Positions 41,539 to 50,466 of a stretch of 64,000 nt of DNA are shown piece after piece. The DNA is from WJMT01 sp964599635 (GTDB taxonomy: Bacteria; Acidobacteriota; Aminicenantia; Aminicenantales; Aminicenantaceae), in contig CAZRGM010000039.1 in the NCBI GenBank assembly GCA_964599635.1, positions 186,001 through 250,000 on the forward strand, read 5' to 3'. A program made the position numbers and the translations under genes. A model generated the notes under the pieces. The model saw nothing but the letters and a program-made list of their open reading frames with translations. It was not told the DNA's origin and made no database searches. Position 1 is the first letter of the stretch, and each line of letters begins with the position of its first letter.

Positions 41539-41703
41539 TCTGCTTTAAAAATTCTGAGCAGATCAGAGTGGATCAATAAAGAGATAAATCATAGAAATTT
41601 TTCCCATTTTTTGATATGTTATAATTTTATGGATTTATATAGTTTGTATTTTTATATGCTTCCAAAAAGTGATTAAATTTACCTTTTCATCCAAGGAGGA
41701 AAA

Positions 41704-42792
41704 ATGAATATGAAAAAGATGTTCGTCCCAGTTTTAGTGCTGGGAATTATTATGGTATTAATCCAGACTATTCCTTCAATAGCTTACAAAAAACAAGATG
41801 AGACCGAACCTATATACATACCCAAGCAGGTCAAGGCTGAATTAGAAAAAGGAATTGAAAACCGCAGACCTCGTCTGGACATTCCCTTTGAAATATTTGA
41901 GAATCTTTATCTCCCTGCCCGTCAGAACTTGCACAGCATTTTTCTTTTCAGAGCCCAAAATTCAGATCTTGGTTTTGTTCCTTTTTCTCAAGCTTCAGAG
42001 GCAGGATCAGAAAAAAAAGAGGAAAGCCAGGAAACCGTTGAGGAATCCAATCTTCTTCTAGCAGATCTAAACGCTTTTTTATGGTTTCATCAATTGAATG
42101 GAGACCAGAACAAAGAAGTTTATGTTCCGGTTAAGATTCAAGTAGAGAAAGATGATTATGACCCTGAAGAGGAATTTATGTATTCGGTTGGATATCCCCT
42201 TCCTCCAGGAAAATATCTGCTAGCCATGGCTGTTACATCCAAAGACCTTCAGAAGATAGGCACTCAATACTTTGAATTCGAACTTCCTGCACCGGAGAGT
42301 TTTACGGATAATCTAGGGACCTCCCCTGTTTTTTTTGTTCGTGAAATTGAGAAGATGGATTCGGCAGAGACCATAACTAAAATCCATAAAGAGTTTTTCA
42401 CTTATTCTGTTTTGAAAATAAAGCCAGTTCTCCAGAATGTATTCACTCAAGGGGATTCCCTGGATGTGTTTTTCTATATATTCGGAGCTCAGCCCAACCC
42501 TGAAACGAATAAATACAACTTGAATGCTTATTATGAACTGATTCAAGACGGGGAAGTCATCGTCCGCTATGCCGAAGGGTCCTATGAGGCACCTATCATT
42601 TCTCAGCCGCTGCGCCTCCAAAAAACCGTTTTGATCCAGAAAAAAAAAGGTGACGAAGTTATTGAGGAGAAAAAAGAGACAAAAGATATAGAACCCGGCG
42701 ATTACACCTTTGTGATTTATCTTAAAGACAATATATCCGGGAAAAAATTAGAAAAGAAAGTCGATATAAGTGTCGAAGATTCTAAAAAATAA
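41704..42792 (+). CDS. Hypothetical secreted or membrane-anchored protein
   Basis: A 362-residue protein with an N-terminal signal peptide (MNMKKMFVPVLVLGIIMVLIQTIPSIAY). The remainder is beta-rich and looks like two or three immunoglobulin-like domains: VYVPVKIQVEKDDY, PLPPGKYLLAMAVTSKDL, SLDVFFYIFGAQPN and IEPGDYTFVIYLKDNISGKKLEKKV. The last domain resembles the beta domain of the GWxTD protein (GRYAIRVSLYDKTGKEL), so it may be a partner or relative of that family. An acidic low-complexity stretch (SEAGSEKKEESQET) lies at about residue 100. AAGGAGG precedes the ATG. Confidence 0.6.
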   Translation: MNMKKMFVPVLVLGIIMVLIQTIPSIAYKKQDETEPIYIPKQVKAELEKGIENRRPRLDIPFEIFENLYLPARQNLHSIFLFRAQNSDLGFVPFSQASEAGSEKKEESQETVEESNLLLADLNAFLWFHQLNGDQNKEVYVPVKIQVEKDDYDPEEEFMYSVGYPLPPGKYLLAMAVTSKDLQKIGTQYFEFELPAPESFTDNLGTSPVFFVREIEKMDSAETITKIHKEFFTYSVLKIKPVLQNVFTQGDSLDVFFYIFGAQPNPETNKYNLNAYYELIQDGEVIVRYAEGSYEAPIISQPLRLQKTVLIQKKKGDEVIEEKKETKDIEPGDYTFVIYLKDNISGKKLEKKVDISVEDSKK

Positions 42793-42901
42793 AGTCCAAT
42801 CATCTTCTAATTGCTTCTGATAATTAAAGTTGTTGTTTAATTCATTTAAGTGATACCATTAGAAAAAATAGAAGTTAATAATATTTCATAGAAGGAGATT
42901 G

Positions 42902-42910
42902 ATGAAATAG
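42902..42910 (+). other. Two-codon mini-ORF (Met-Lys-stop) upstream of arginine decarboxylase
   Basis: ATG AAA TAG at 42902-42910 sits four bases after GAAGGAG (42891-42897) and ends one base before the ATG of the decarboxylase. The only strong ribosome site is 14 bases from the decarboxylase start and better placed for the mini-ORF. Reinitiation or coupling is possible; it may equally be chance. Confidence 0.35.
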
Positions 42911-42911
42911 A

Positions 42912-43466
42912 ATGATTATTCCAACAAAAATGTTTTTTACAAAGGGGCTAGGAGTGCACAGAGAACAGCTTCAGTCATTTGAATATGCCTTAAGAGAAGC
43001 GGCTATAGAGAAGTTCAATATTGTCCTTGTATCAAGTATTTTTCCTCCTAAATGCAAGTTAGTCTCAAGGAAAGAGGGTTTGAAAGATCTTAAACCAGGA
43101 CAAATTGTTCATTGTGTAATGGCAACAAACTCTACTCGGGAACCTGATAGAGTTGTTACCGCTTCTGTAGGCCTAGCTCTCCCAACAGATGAAAAAACTT
43201 ATGGATATATCTCAGAGCATCATTCATTTGGGGAAAGCGCCAAAAAAGCAGGGGATTATGCTGAAGATCTGGCTGCTTCTATGTTAGCAAGCACATTTGG
43301 AATAAAATTTAATGTAGATGAAGCATGGAATGAGAAAAAGCAGGTTTTTAAGATGAGCGGAAAGATTGTTAAAACAAGAAATACCACAAAATCTGCAAAG
43401 GGAGATAAAAACGGGAATTGGACTACTGTGATTGCAGCCGCTGTTTTTATAAGTGAAGATATCTAA
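42912..43466 (+). CDS. Pyruvoyl-dependent arginine decarboxylase
   Basis: A 184-residue PvlArgDC. Self-cleavage is expected between Ser41 and Ser42 in VLVSSIFPPKCKLV (the SSIxPP motif), producing a pyruvoyl group on the alpha chain from Ser42. The acidic residue in YGYISEHHSFG matches the proton-donor Glu region. It converts arginine to agmatine without PLP. Agmatinase lies 1.3 kb downstream and a deoxyhypusine-synthase-like gene between them, forming a polyamine cluster. The 119-base upstream spacer includes the unusual mini-ORF. Confidence 0.9.
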   Translation: MIIPTKMFFTKGLGVHREQLQSFEYALREAAIEKFNIVLVSSIFPPKCKLVSRKEGLKDLKPGQIVHCVMATNSTREPDRVVTASVGLALPTDEKTYGYISEHHSFGESAKKAGDYAEDLAASMLASTFGIKFNVDEAWNEKKQVFKMSGKIVKTRNTTKSAKGDKNGNWTTVIAAAVFISEDI

Positions 43467-43469
43467 ACT

Positions 43470-43542
43470 GACCGATTCATAAAAAAATGGCGATGTTTTC
43501 ATGATTAATTTATTTTCAGCGATCGGCTTGTGAATAATCCAG
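43470..43542. repeat. Intergenic repeat, copy B, uninterrupted 73-base form
   Basis: Runs from GACCGATTCAT (starting four bases after the decarboxylase stop) to GTGAATAATCCAGG. It is the inverted counterpart of copy A without the 136-base insert. CCGAT (43472-43476) and ATCGG (43522-43526) can close a stem. Confidence 0.7.
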
Positions 43543-43676
43543 GATAAATTTGAGTTTTGTAGAAAAGTTGATAGGCATAACAAAACGAATAGAAGAGGAG
43601 AAGTTTAAAAGTTATTTTTTGTATCTATCCTGATTCGAAAATAGTCAGAAAATCTTGAAGTATAAAGGATAGAGTC

Positions 43677-44720
43677 ATGAGAAAACATGAGAATTTTTCT
43701 GATGGATTTGATAAAGGCTTAGAACCTCTGAAACCTTTAGATATTGGGACATGCGGGAGTGCTCTTGAATTAATCAGACAGATGAAAGACACAGCCTTTG
43801 GAGGGAGAGCTTTAGGGGAAGCTCATGAAGTTCTTTATAGAATGATTACAGATCCGGATTGTTTTGTGGTAGGCACTTTTTCAGGGGCAATGACCATCGC
43901 AAAAATGGGATTATTGGTTTGTGAAATGATAGATAGGAAGATGCTGGATGCCGTTGTTTCCACAGGGGCTCTGATGGCCCATGGATTTGTGGAATCAGTG
44001 GGGTATACTCATTTCAAATGCGATCCTACTGTCGATGATTGGGATTATTACAAGTCAGGATTTAATAGAGTCTATGATACCATTGAATTAGAAAAAAACC
44101 TGGATGATATAGAAAAAATAATAAGAGAGGTCTTAAAATCTTGGAATGCCAAAAGTCCTTTATCGAGTCAAAAATTTTGCAAAGAGTTGGGAAGATATCT
44201 TTTAAAGACGACTAAAGGAAGGGGCATATTGAAATCTGCAGCGATGAAGAATGTTCCGGTTTACATACCCGCATTCACTGATTCTGAGCTTGGGATTGAT
44301 GTGGGAGTTTTTCGAAGAAGGCAGAAATCAAATCAGGAGCCTGTGATTACTTTTGATCCCTTCCTGGACATGGATGATTACACAGAAAGGGTCTTGAAAA
44401 GCAAAAAAATAGGTATTTTCACGATTGGCGGTGGGGTGCCTAGAAATTGGGCTCAACAGGTTGCGCCTTATATAGATATTATTTCCCATAAATTAGGAAA
44501 GAGACTGCCTCAAAAGAGATTCAAATACGGAGTCAGAATATGTCCGGAGCCAGTACATTGGGGAGGCCTCAGTGGTTGTACTTACAAAGAAGGGGTGTCA
44601 TGGGGGAAATTTATTCCAAAAAGGAAAGGGGGAATGTGGGCCGAAGTTATTGCTGATGCCACTATAGCATGGCCTTTACTCTTAAGATCAATCATTGAAA
44701 GATTAGACTCTGATAGATGA
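43677..44720 (+). CDS. Deoxyhypusine synthase-like protein
   Basis: A 347-residue DHS-fold protein. It shows the NAD-binding start (VGTFSGAMTIAKMGLLVCEMI, VVSTGALMAHGFVESVG) and the IFTIGGGVPRNWAQQ loop. The reactive lysine is Lys311 in EGVSWGKF, equivalent to the eukaryotic SWGK lysine that carries the aminobutyl imine. Bacteria lack eIF5A, so the product is not deoxyhypusine; bacterial homologues are thought to transfer the aminobutyl group to a free diamine, giving homospermidine or spermidine-like products. Its stop overlaps the agmatinase start by four bases (ATGA). Confidence 0.85.
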   Translation: MRKHENFSDGFDKGLEPLKPLDIGTCGSALELIRQMKDTAFGGRALGEAHEVLYRMITDPDCFVVGTFSGAMTIAKMGLLVCEMIDRKMLDAVVSTGALMAHGFVESVGYTHFKCDPTVDDWDYYKSGFNRVYDTIELEKNLDDIEKIIREVLKSWNAKSPLSSQKFCKELGRYLLKTTKGRGILKSAAMKNVPVYIPAFTDSELGIDVGVFRRRQKSNQEPVITFDPFLDMDDYTERVLKSKKIGIFTIGGGVPRNWAQQVAPYIDIISHKLGKRLPQKRFKYGVRICPEPVHWGGLSGCTYKEGVSWGKFIPKRKGGMWAEVIADATIAWPLLLRSIIERLDSDR

Positions 44721-45565
44721 TTAAACAGTTCGGAGGTTTAGCCAAAAAAGAGTTTTCCAATTACAGGAATTCAGAAATCGTGATTTTGCCTGTCCCTTAT
44801 GATGGGACGAGCTCCTGGATAAGAGGTTCTTCTCAAGGGCCGACCGCCATTATTGAAGCTTCTGAATATTTAGAACTTTATGATATTGAAACGAAAGGCT
44901 GTGTCTATAAAAAAGGAATTCACACATTACCTCATTTGAATGTAAGGAATAGAGATAAACCTGAATTTGTGATTGATAAAGTTGAATGTGAAGCCAAAAA
45001 ACATTTGGATAAATTAATCGTTATGCTGGGGGGAGAACATTCCATAACTACAGGGCTCGTCAGAGCTCTAAGAAGGAGATATCCTAAATTTTCTGTTTTA
45101 CAGCTGGATGCCCATACGGATTCAAGAGAAAGTTATCAGGGAAGCCTCTACAGCCATGCTTCAGTGATGGCAAGAGTGAGGGAAATTTGCCCTCTTGTCC
45201 AGGTAGGGATAAGGAGTGTGGCGGAAGAAGAAATCCATTTGGTTGATTGGGGGCAAATATTTCTAGCAAAAGATATTCATGATCATGATAAATGGATGGA
45301 AGATGCTGTAAAAAGGATTGACGGAAGAGTCTATATAACCATTGATGTGGATGTTTTTGAAACATCCCTTATGCCGAGCACAGGTACTCCAGAACCGGGG
45401 GGATTGGGATGGTATAGAGTCTTGAAATTTTTAAAGAATGTTGCAAAAAATAGAAAAGTAATTGGATTTGATGTGGTGGAGCTGTGTCCAAATCAAAAAA
45501 ACAAATCGCCTGATTTTCTGGCGGCCAAATTAATCTATAAACTTTTAAGTTATATATATTATTAG
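44717..45565 (+). CDS. Agmatinase (ureohydrolase family)
   Basis: A 282-residue arginase/agmatinase. The Mn2+ ligand motifs are GGEHSITTG, QLDAHTDSRE and IDVDVFE, followed by STGTPEPGGL. The length and position directly downstream of an agmatine-producing enzyme favour agmatinase over arginase. It converts agmatine to putrescine and urea. It overlaps the DHS-like gene by four bases, so putrescine production and its use as aminobutyl donor or acceptor would be co-translated. Confidence 0.9.
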   Translation: MIKQFGGLAKKEFSNYRNSEIVILPVPYDGTSSWIRGSSQGPTAIIEASEYLELYDIETKGCVYKKGIHTLPHLNVRNRDKPEFVIDKVECEAKKHLDKLIVMLGGEHSITTGLVRALRRRYPKFSVLQLDAHTDSRESYQGSLYSHASVMARVREICPLVQVGIRSVAEEEIHLVDWGQIFLAKDIHDHDKWMEDAVKRIDGRVYITIDVDVFETSLMPSTGTPEPGGLGWYRVLKFLKNVAKNRKVIGFDVVELCPNQKNKSPDFLAAKLIYKLLSYIYY

Positions 45566-45595
45566 GGAGAAAAACATTTCTTTAGGAGGAATTGA

Positions 45596-48500
45596 ATGGT
45601 TGATTATAGTCAAAAAGTCATAAGAAAAAGATATGTCTTGGTTACTTATTTAGGGGTAATCCTAGTTCTTTTTATGATTTCACAGGGTTTTACTCAGGTG
45701 ATTAGTTCTGATATATATAGAGTCCTTCGCTACCGAACAATCGGGCCTCCGGGAAACCGAACATCCGCTGTGGTCGGCGTCCCTGGAGATTTCCTTGTTT
45801 GTTACATTGGAGCTTCCTCTGGAGGAATATGGAAGTCCACAGACGGCGGGGAGCATTGGGTTCCCATATTTGATGATCAACCAGCCCAATCTATAGGAGC
45901 GATATCTGTCGCGCTATCTGATCCCAATGTTCTCTGGGCAGGGACTGGAGAAGCTTTTGTCCGAAGCAATATTTCCATAGGAAACGGCGTTTATAGATCA
46001 ACTGATGCTGGGGATACCTGGGAACACATGGGTCTTGATAAAACAGGAAGAATCGGAAGAGTAGTTATAGATCCTAGAGATCCTGATATCGTTTTTGTGG
46101 CAGCTATGGGACATTGTTATGGACCGCAAAAAGAAAGAGGCGTGTTTCGAACCCAAGATGGAGGGAAAACATGGAAACAGGTCCTTTTTGTTGATGAGAA
46201 CACAGGATGTTTTGAAATAGCCATGGATCCAAATAATCCCAGAATATTATTTGCGGGGATGTGGCCTCTTATCATTAGGACCTATGGCAGAGAAAGCGGA
46301 GGACCCAATGGAGGCATCTGGAAATCAACAGATGGAGGTGATACTTGGAAGAGACTCACAGGGCACGGGCTTCCAGAACCTCCCATAGGCAAAGTAGGTA
46401 TAGCCATAGCGCCCAGTAACTCAGAAGTCGTCTATGCCTTAATAGAAACAGGACATCCCAACAGGGGAGTACTGTGGAGATCGAATGATGGAGGTAAGAA
46501 TTGGAAAATCGCTAGCTACAACAGAATCTTGAATGAAAGACCGCATTATGCCTCCAGAGTCATGGTTAATCCGGCAGATGAGAATGAAGTTTATTTTGCA
46601 GCCAACAGTCAGAGCCGGACTTTAGATGGGGGATACACCTCAGAAACAGTCCCATGGGGCGGAGATTGTCACGACATGTGGGCAGATCCTAAAAATCCTG
46701 ATCGACTGATGATCAGTAATGACGGCGGTGCGATGATCACTCTAAACAGAGGAAAATCCTGGAAGTGGGTCACTCTTCCTATTGCTCAGATGTACCATGT
46801 GGCTGTCGATAACCAGGTTCCTTATTATGTTTACGGAGGCCGTCAGGATGGAAGCGCCTATAAAGGGCCCAGCACAGGGTCTTTCAGCAGATGGGGAAGC
46901 TATAATTCTCTCTGGGAAGAAACAGCCGGAGGAGAGTGTGGGTTTGTGATCCCGGATCCGGTCAATCCTGATATTGTATGGGGAGGAAGTTATAACGCTG
47001 ACCTTCAGAGAGCTAACTATAAGACAGGTCACATCAACACAGTTCATGTCTGGCCTGAGTCCATTTATGGTTCTCATGCAGCGGTGGTGAAGTATCGTTT
47101 TAACTGGACTTTTCCCATTCACATATCTCCTCACGATCACAATAAAGTCTATGTGGGAAGTCAATATGTGCATATGACAAAAACTGGTGGAAGAAGCTGG
47201 GAATTGATAAGTCCTGACCTTACCACAAATGATCCAACCAAAATGGGGCCATCAGGAGGACTCACAAGGGATAATTTGGCTGTGGAATACGGATGTTGTG
47301 TGTTTGCCATTGCTGAGTCACCTGTTGAGGAAGGATGTATTTGGGTTGGAAGCAATGACGGATTGGTGCATGTGACCCGAGATAATGGAGAATCCTGGAC
47401 AAATGTAACAAAAAATATCCCTGATTTGCCAGAATGGGGGACTGTGAGCAATATTGAGCCTTCTAAGTATGATTCGGGATCAGCATACATTACAATTGAT
47501 TTTCACCAGATGAACAATCGGGACCCTTTTGTTTATAAAACAGAGGATTATGGAAAAACTTGGAAATCTATAAGCTCTGATATCCCAAGGAGTGTTTTCA
47601 GTTATGCCCACTGGATTCATGAGGATCCTGTAAGAAAAGGGATGCTTTATCTAGGAACTGAAAATTCAATATATATTTCCTTTAACGATGGTCAAAGTTG
47701 GCTTTCTCTTCAGAACAATTTGCCTCAGGTTCCTGTTCATCACATGGTGGTTCAGAAGGATTTTAATGATCTGGTCGTGGCTACATACGGCAGAGGGTTC
47801 TGGATCATGGATGATATATCTCCTCTGCAGCAGTTGGATGAAGAAGTTTTAAAGGAAAATATTTATCTTTTTAATCCAAAAGATGTTTACAGGATTCACA
47901 GCCGGGCTGGAGGCCTAAGGGTTTTTCCGCGAGCTTATATAGATTATTACATTAAAGAAAATAAGGCACAAAGAGTGAAAGTTGAAATATGGGATGAGGA
48001 AGGTCATTTAGTTAACACCCTCAATGGAACCAATCATGCAGGAATAAATCGAGTGATATGGAACCTGAGCCATTATCCTGCAAGGAGTGCTAAGCTGAGG
48101 ACAAAGCCCCCTGGAAATCCTCATGTGGTGGAAGAAAAAAGATTTCTTGAAAGCTGGGAAAAAGAAGGATGGTATCCCATATTAAGCTGGGGCACTGGAG
48201 GGGGATTCAGAGGATTCCTGGCAGCTCCTGGAAAATATACAGTCAAGGTGATCACAGATGGAGAAGAGCTATCTAGAGAATTGACGATTATTAAAGATCC
48301 AAACTCGGAAGGAACGGTTGATGGAATCAAAGAACAGGTTAAAATGCAGAAAGAAATCCGGAATGATCTTAATGAAGTCACAGAAATGATCAACAAGATT
48401 GAATGGATGCGAAGACAGCTTTATGATCTAAAAGATGTCATAATGCAGGAGAACCGGAAAGAGACTGCATCAGAAGCCATGAAGTTTGATCAGAAGCTTC

Positions 48501-48793
48501 GTCAAATTGAAGATGAGCTTTTCCAGCCAATTTTAGCAGAAGGAGACTCAAAGTCGTTCAGATATCCTAATAAGTTATACTGTAAACTTTCTGTTTTAGC
48601 AGGAGATTTGGCAGGGAGTGTTGATTTTGCCCCAAACAAACAGCAGCAAGAAGTTTATTTAGTTTTAAGAACAAGACTTGAAGCACAGAGAAGATTGTTT
48701 CAAAAAATGTTGGGTGATGATTTACCGCTGTTTAATTCGTATCTGGAAGAGAAAGGTCTCGCAGGAATCATATGTCCAAAGCCAAATAAATAA
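45596..48793 (+). CDS. Large secreted BNR/sortilin-like repeat protein
   Basis: A 1065-residue protein with an N-terminal signal anchor (about residues 12-34). It has many Asp-box repeats forming two beta-propellers: GGIWKSTDGGEHW, VYRSTDAGDTW, FRTQDGGKTW, IWKSTDGGDTW, WRSNDGGKNW, THMTKTGGRSW, TRDNGESW, TEDYGKTW and FNDGQSW. After about residue 755 come a beta-sandwich domain (VEIWDEEGHLVNTLNG) and a helical C-terminus (about 895-1060). This is the VPS10/sortilin-like BNR family abundant in Aminicenantes and Acidobacteria. No glycosidase active site can be assigned; a binding role is as likely. GGAGG precedes the start. Confidence 0.85.
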   Translation: MVDYSQKVIRKRYVLVTYLGVILVLFMISQGFTQVISSDIYRVLRYRTIGPPGNRTSAVVGVPGDFLVCYIGASSGGIWKSTDGGEHWVPIFDDQPAQSIGAISVALSDPNVLWAGTGEAFVRSNISIGNGVYRSTDAGDTWEHMGLDKTGRIGRVVIDPRDPDIVFVAAMGHCYGPQKERGVFRTQDGGKTWKQVLFVDENTGCFEIAMDPNNPRILFAGMWPLIIRTYGRESGGPNGGIWKSTDGGDTWKRLTGHGLPEPPIGKVGIAIAPSNSEVVYALIETGHPNRGVLWRSNDGGKNWKIASYNRILNERPHYASRVMVNPADENEVYFAANSQSRTLDGGYTSETVPWGGDCHDMWADPKNPDRLMISNDGGAMITLNRGKSWKWVTLPIAQMYHVAVDNQVPYYVYGGRQDGSAYKGPSTGSFSRWGSYNSLWEETAGGECGFVIPDPVNPDIVWGGSYNADLQRANYKTGHINTVHVWPESIYGSHAAVVKYRFNWTFPIHISPHDHNKVYVGSQYVHMTKTGGRSWELISPDLTTNDPTKMGPSGGLTRDNLAVEYGCCVFAIAESPVEEGCIWVGSNDGLVHVTRDNGESWTNVTKNIPDLPEWGTVSNIEPSKYDSGSAYITIDFHQMNNRDPFVYKTEDYGKTWKSISSDIPRSVFSYAHWIHEDPVRKGMLYLGTENSIYISFNDGQSWLSLQNNLPQVPVHHMVVQKDFNDLVVATYGRGFWIMDDISPLQQLDEEVLKENIYLFNPKDVYRIHSRAGGLRVFPRAYIDYYIKENKAQRVKVEIWDEEGHLVNTLNGTNHAGINRVIWNLSHYPARSAKLRTKPPGNPHVVEEKRFLESWEKEGWYPILSWGTGGGFRGFLAAPGKYTVKVITDGEELSRELTIIKDPNSEGTVDGIKEQVKMQKEIRNDLNEVTEMINKIEWMRRQLYDLKDVIMQENRKETASEAMKFDQKLRQIEDELFQPILAEGDSKSFRYPNKLYCKLSVLAGDLAGSVDFAPNKQQQEVYLVLRTRLEAQRRLFQKMLGDDLPLFNSYLEEKGLAGIICPKPNK

Positions 48794-48807
48794 ATTTTGA
48801 TCTTTAA

Positions 48808-48846
48808 CCGCCCAGCTTTTTAGTCATTCACCTGGCCGGCTTTTTT
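48808..48846 (+). terminator. Rho-independent terminator
   Basis: CCGCCCAG (48808-48815) pairs with CTGGCCGG (48832-48839) with one mismatch, followed by C and six Ts. It ends the BNR-protein transcript 15 bases after its stop. Confidence 0.75.
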
Positions 48847-49006
48847 CCATTTTATCATTTTATAAACGACTAAATAGTTAAGAATGCTTTGGAAATAATT
48901 AATGATAAAAATAACAAGAGATAACCACTTGACTTTATACTCTAAAAAGTATATTTTAAAAAAAAATCCGCAACATATAGTATGGATTTCTAAATATAAG
49001 AGTTAA

Positions 49007-49360
49007 ATGATCGAACAAGAAAGACGGAAATATTTTCGTTTTGGTTGCAGTTGTTTTGGAGAGGCGAGGTATCATAATAATTCAGTCGAGAAAATATCCA
49101 TTAAGAATATTTCCTATGAAGGGATGAAAATAATCACAAGCAACAGAGAATTGGCTGTGGGAGAAAATATAGAAGTTAGAGTTGATCTTCCTGGGGAGAA
49201 AGTTTTCCCCCTTGTCTCAGGAAGGATAAAGTGGATCAACGCAGAAGAAGTAAGTACTGAATTGGGTCTGCAGTTTGACTCTATGGACAAAGTTAAGAGA
49301 AGAGAACTTATCGATTATGGATTTTCTGTTTGGCGGGATCGCATGCAGTATAAACATTGA
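49007..49360 (+). CDS. PilZ-domain protein
   Basis: A 117-residue single-domain PilZ protein. The c-di-GMP motif is present as RRKYFRF (residues 6-12) and KNISYEGMKI, where the usual D/N-x-S-x-x-G is NISYEG. The rest is a six-strand barrel (GENIEVRVDLPG, SGRIKWIN, ELGLQFDSMD). It would bind c-di-GMP and relay it to an unknown partner. No cyclase or phosphodiesterase is in the window. No clear ribosome site precedes ATG 49007. Confidence 0.85.
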   Translation: MIEQERRKYFRFGCSCFGEARYHNNSVEKISIKNISYEGMKIITSNRELAVGENIEVRVDLPGEKVFPLVSGRIKWINAEEVSTELGLQFDSMDKVKRRELIDYGFSVWRDRMQYKH

Positions 49361-49469
49361 TTCCCTCATTTTTTAACAATATCCTGATTTTCCACAAATA
49401 ATATTTTTATTTTATGATATAATCATGAAATAAATTTAGCAGAAATGTCACCAAATCAAAAGGGAAAAA

Positions 49470-50291
49470 ATGAATAAGAAAGTTCTATTTTTATCTTCAT
49501 TTTTGCTGCCTTTGTGTTTTTCTTTGATTTTTGGCTTTCAATTAGATCCTGAAAAAGTCAAAAACCACAAAGAATGGGAAATATTTCTAAAATCTGCTGA
49601 AATAACTGGGCATGAAAATATTGGAGAAGGAATCACTAAACCCAAGAAATTGTTTTTAAAGAGGGGGGAAATAAAAGAATGCGGTGTTTGGAAAAATCCA
49701 GAAGGAATTCAAAAGGGATTTAAAGACGAATGGAGATATGAAATTGCTGCATATCAAATGGATAAGCTTTTGGGTCTGGGTATGGTTCCTCCAACGGTTG
49801 GAAGAAGATTCAGGGGAAGGAAAGGTTCTCTTCAGTTATGGGTCCAACTTGAGATCAATGAGCTGGACAGAATTAAAAAGGGAATTGAAATTCCAGAGGA
49901 GAAAAAAGAGGCATGGGAAAAATCGATATTCCTCGCTAGAGCTTTTGATAATTTGATTGGAAATATAGACCGAACACAGCAAAATATCAGATATACAAAG
50001 GACTGGCGCCTTATCTTAATTGATCATTCACGGGCTTTCCGCACAAAAAGAATATACACAGACCAGCTTATATATGGCAAACATGGCCTAAGAAGCACGA
50101 TGTTGTTTTCAAAACTTCCTAGAAAATTTTATGAAAGAGTGAAGTCTTTGAGCTACGATAAAATAAAAAAAGTTACTGAGGGATATTTGAATTTTTATGA
50201 GATTGAAGCTATACTGGCAAGAAAAAAGCTTCTTGTCAAAGAGGTGAAAGAGATGATCAAAGAAAGAGGAGAAGAAGATGTCCTTTATTAG
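49470..50291 (+). CDS. Secreted protein with HipA/PI4K/Fam20-like kinase fold
   Basis: A 273-residue protein with a signal peptide (residues 1-22). The predicted kinase elements in order are: candidate ATP Lys64 (KLFLKRG), a helix Glu near 88-91 (DEWRYEIAAYQMDKLLGL), a hinge-like SLQLWVQL, the catalytic loop DNLIGNIDRTQQN with Asp167 and Asn172, and the metal site ILIDHSRAF with Asp185. This D-R-x3-N ... I-D-x-x-x-A-F pattern is shared by HipA, type II PI4-kinases and Fam20-type secreted kinases. Substrate unknown. It lies alone between a PilZ gene and the Gld cassette. Annotation as a kinase rests on motif reading only. Confidence 0.6.
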   Translation: MNKKVLFLSSFLLPLCFSLIFGFQLDPEKVKNHKEWEIFLKSAEITGHENIGEGITKPKKLFLKRGEIKECGVWKNPEGIQKGFKDEWRYEIAAYQMDKLLGLGMVPPTVGRRFRGRKGSLQLWVQLEINELDRIKKGIEIPEEKKEAWEKSIFLARAFDNLIGNIDRTQQNIRYTKDWRLILIDHSRAFRTKRIYTDQLIYGKHGLRSTMLFSKLPRKFYERVKSLSYDKIKKVTEGYLNFYEIEAILARKKLLVKEVKEMIKERGEEDVLY

Positions 50292-50466
50292 CCTGGAGTG
50301 TTCCTCAATATTCTGAAATAATACTGGCTTGTAAATCATCCGAGTTGATATTTTTAGCATCCATGTTGTTTCATGTTTATTGACATAGAGTTGATGATTT
50401 TGTATAAAAATTATTTAAAAAAACATTTTTTTGATTCTTCAGTTTTGAGAGATGAAGGAGAAACAG

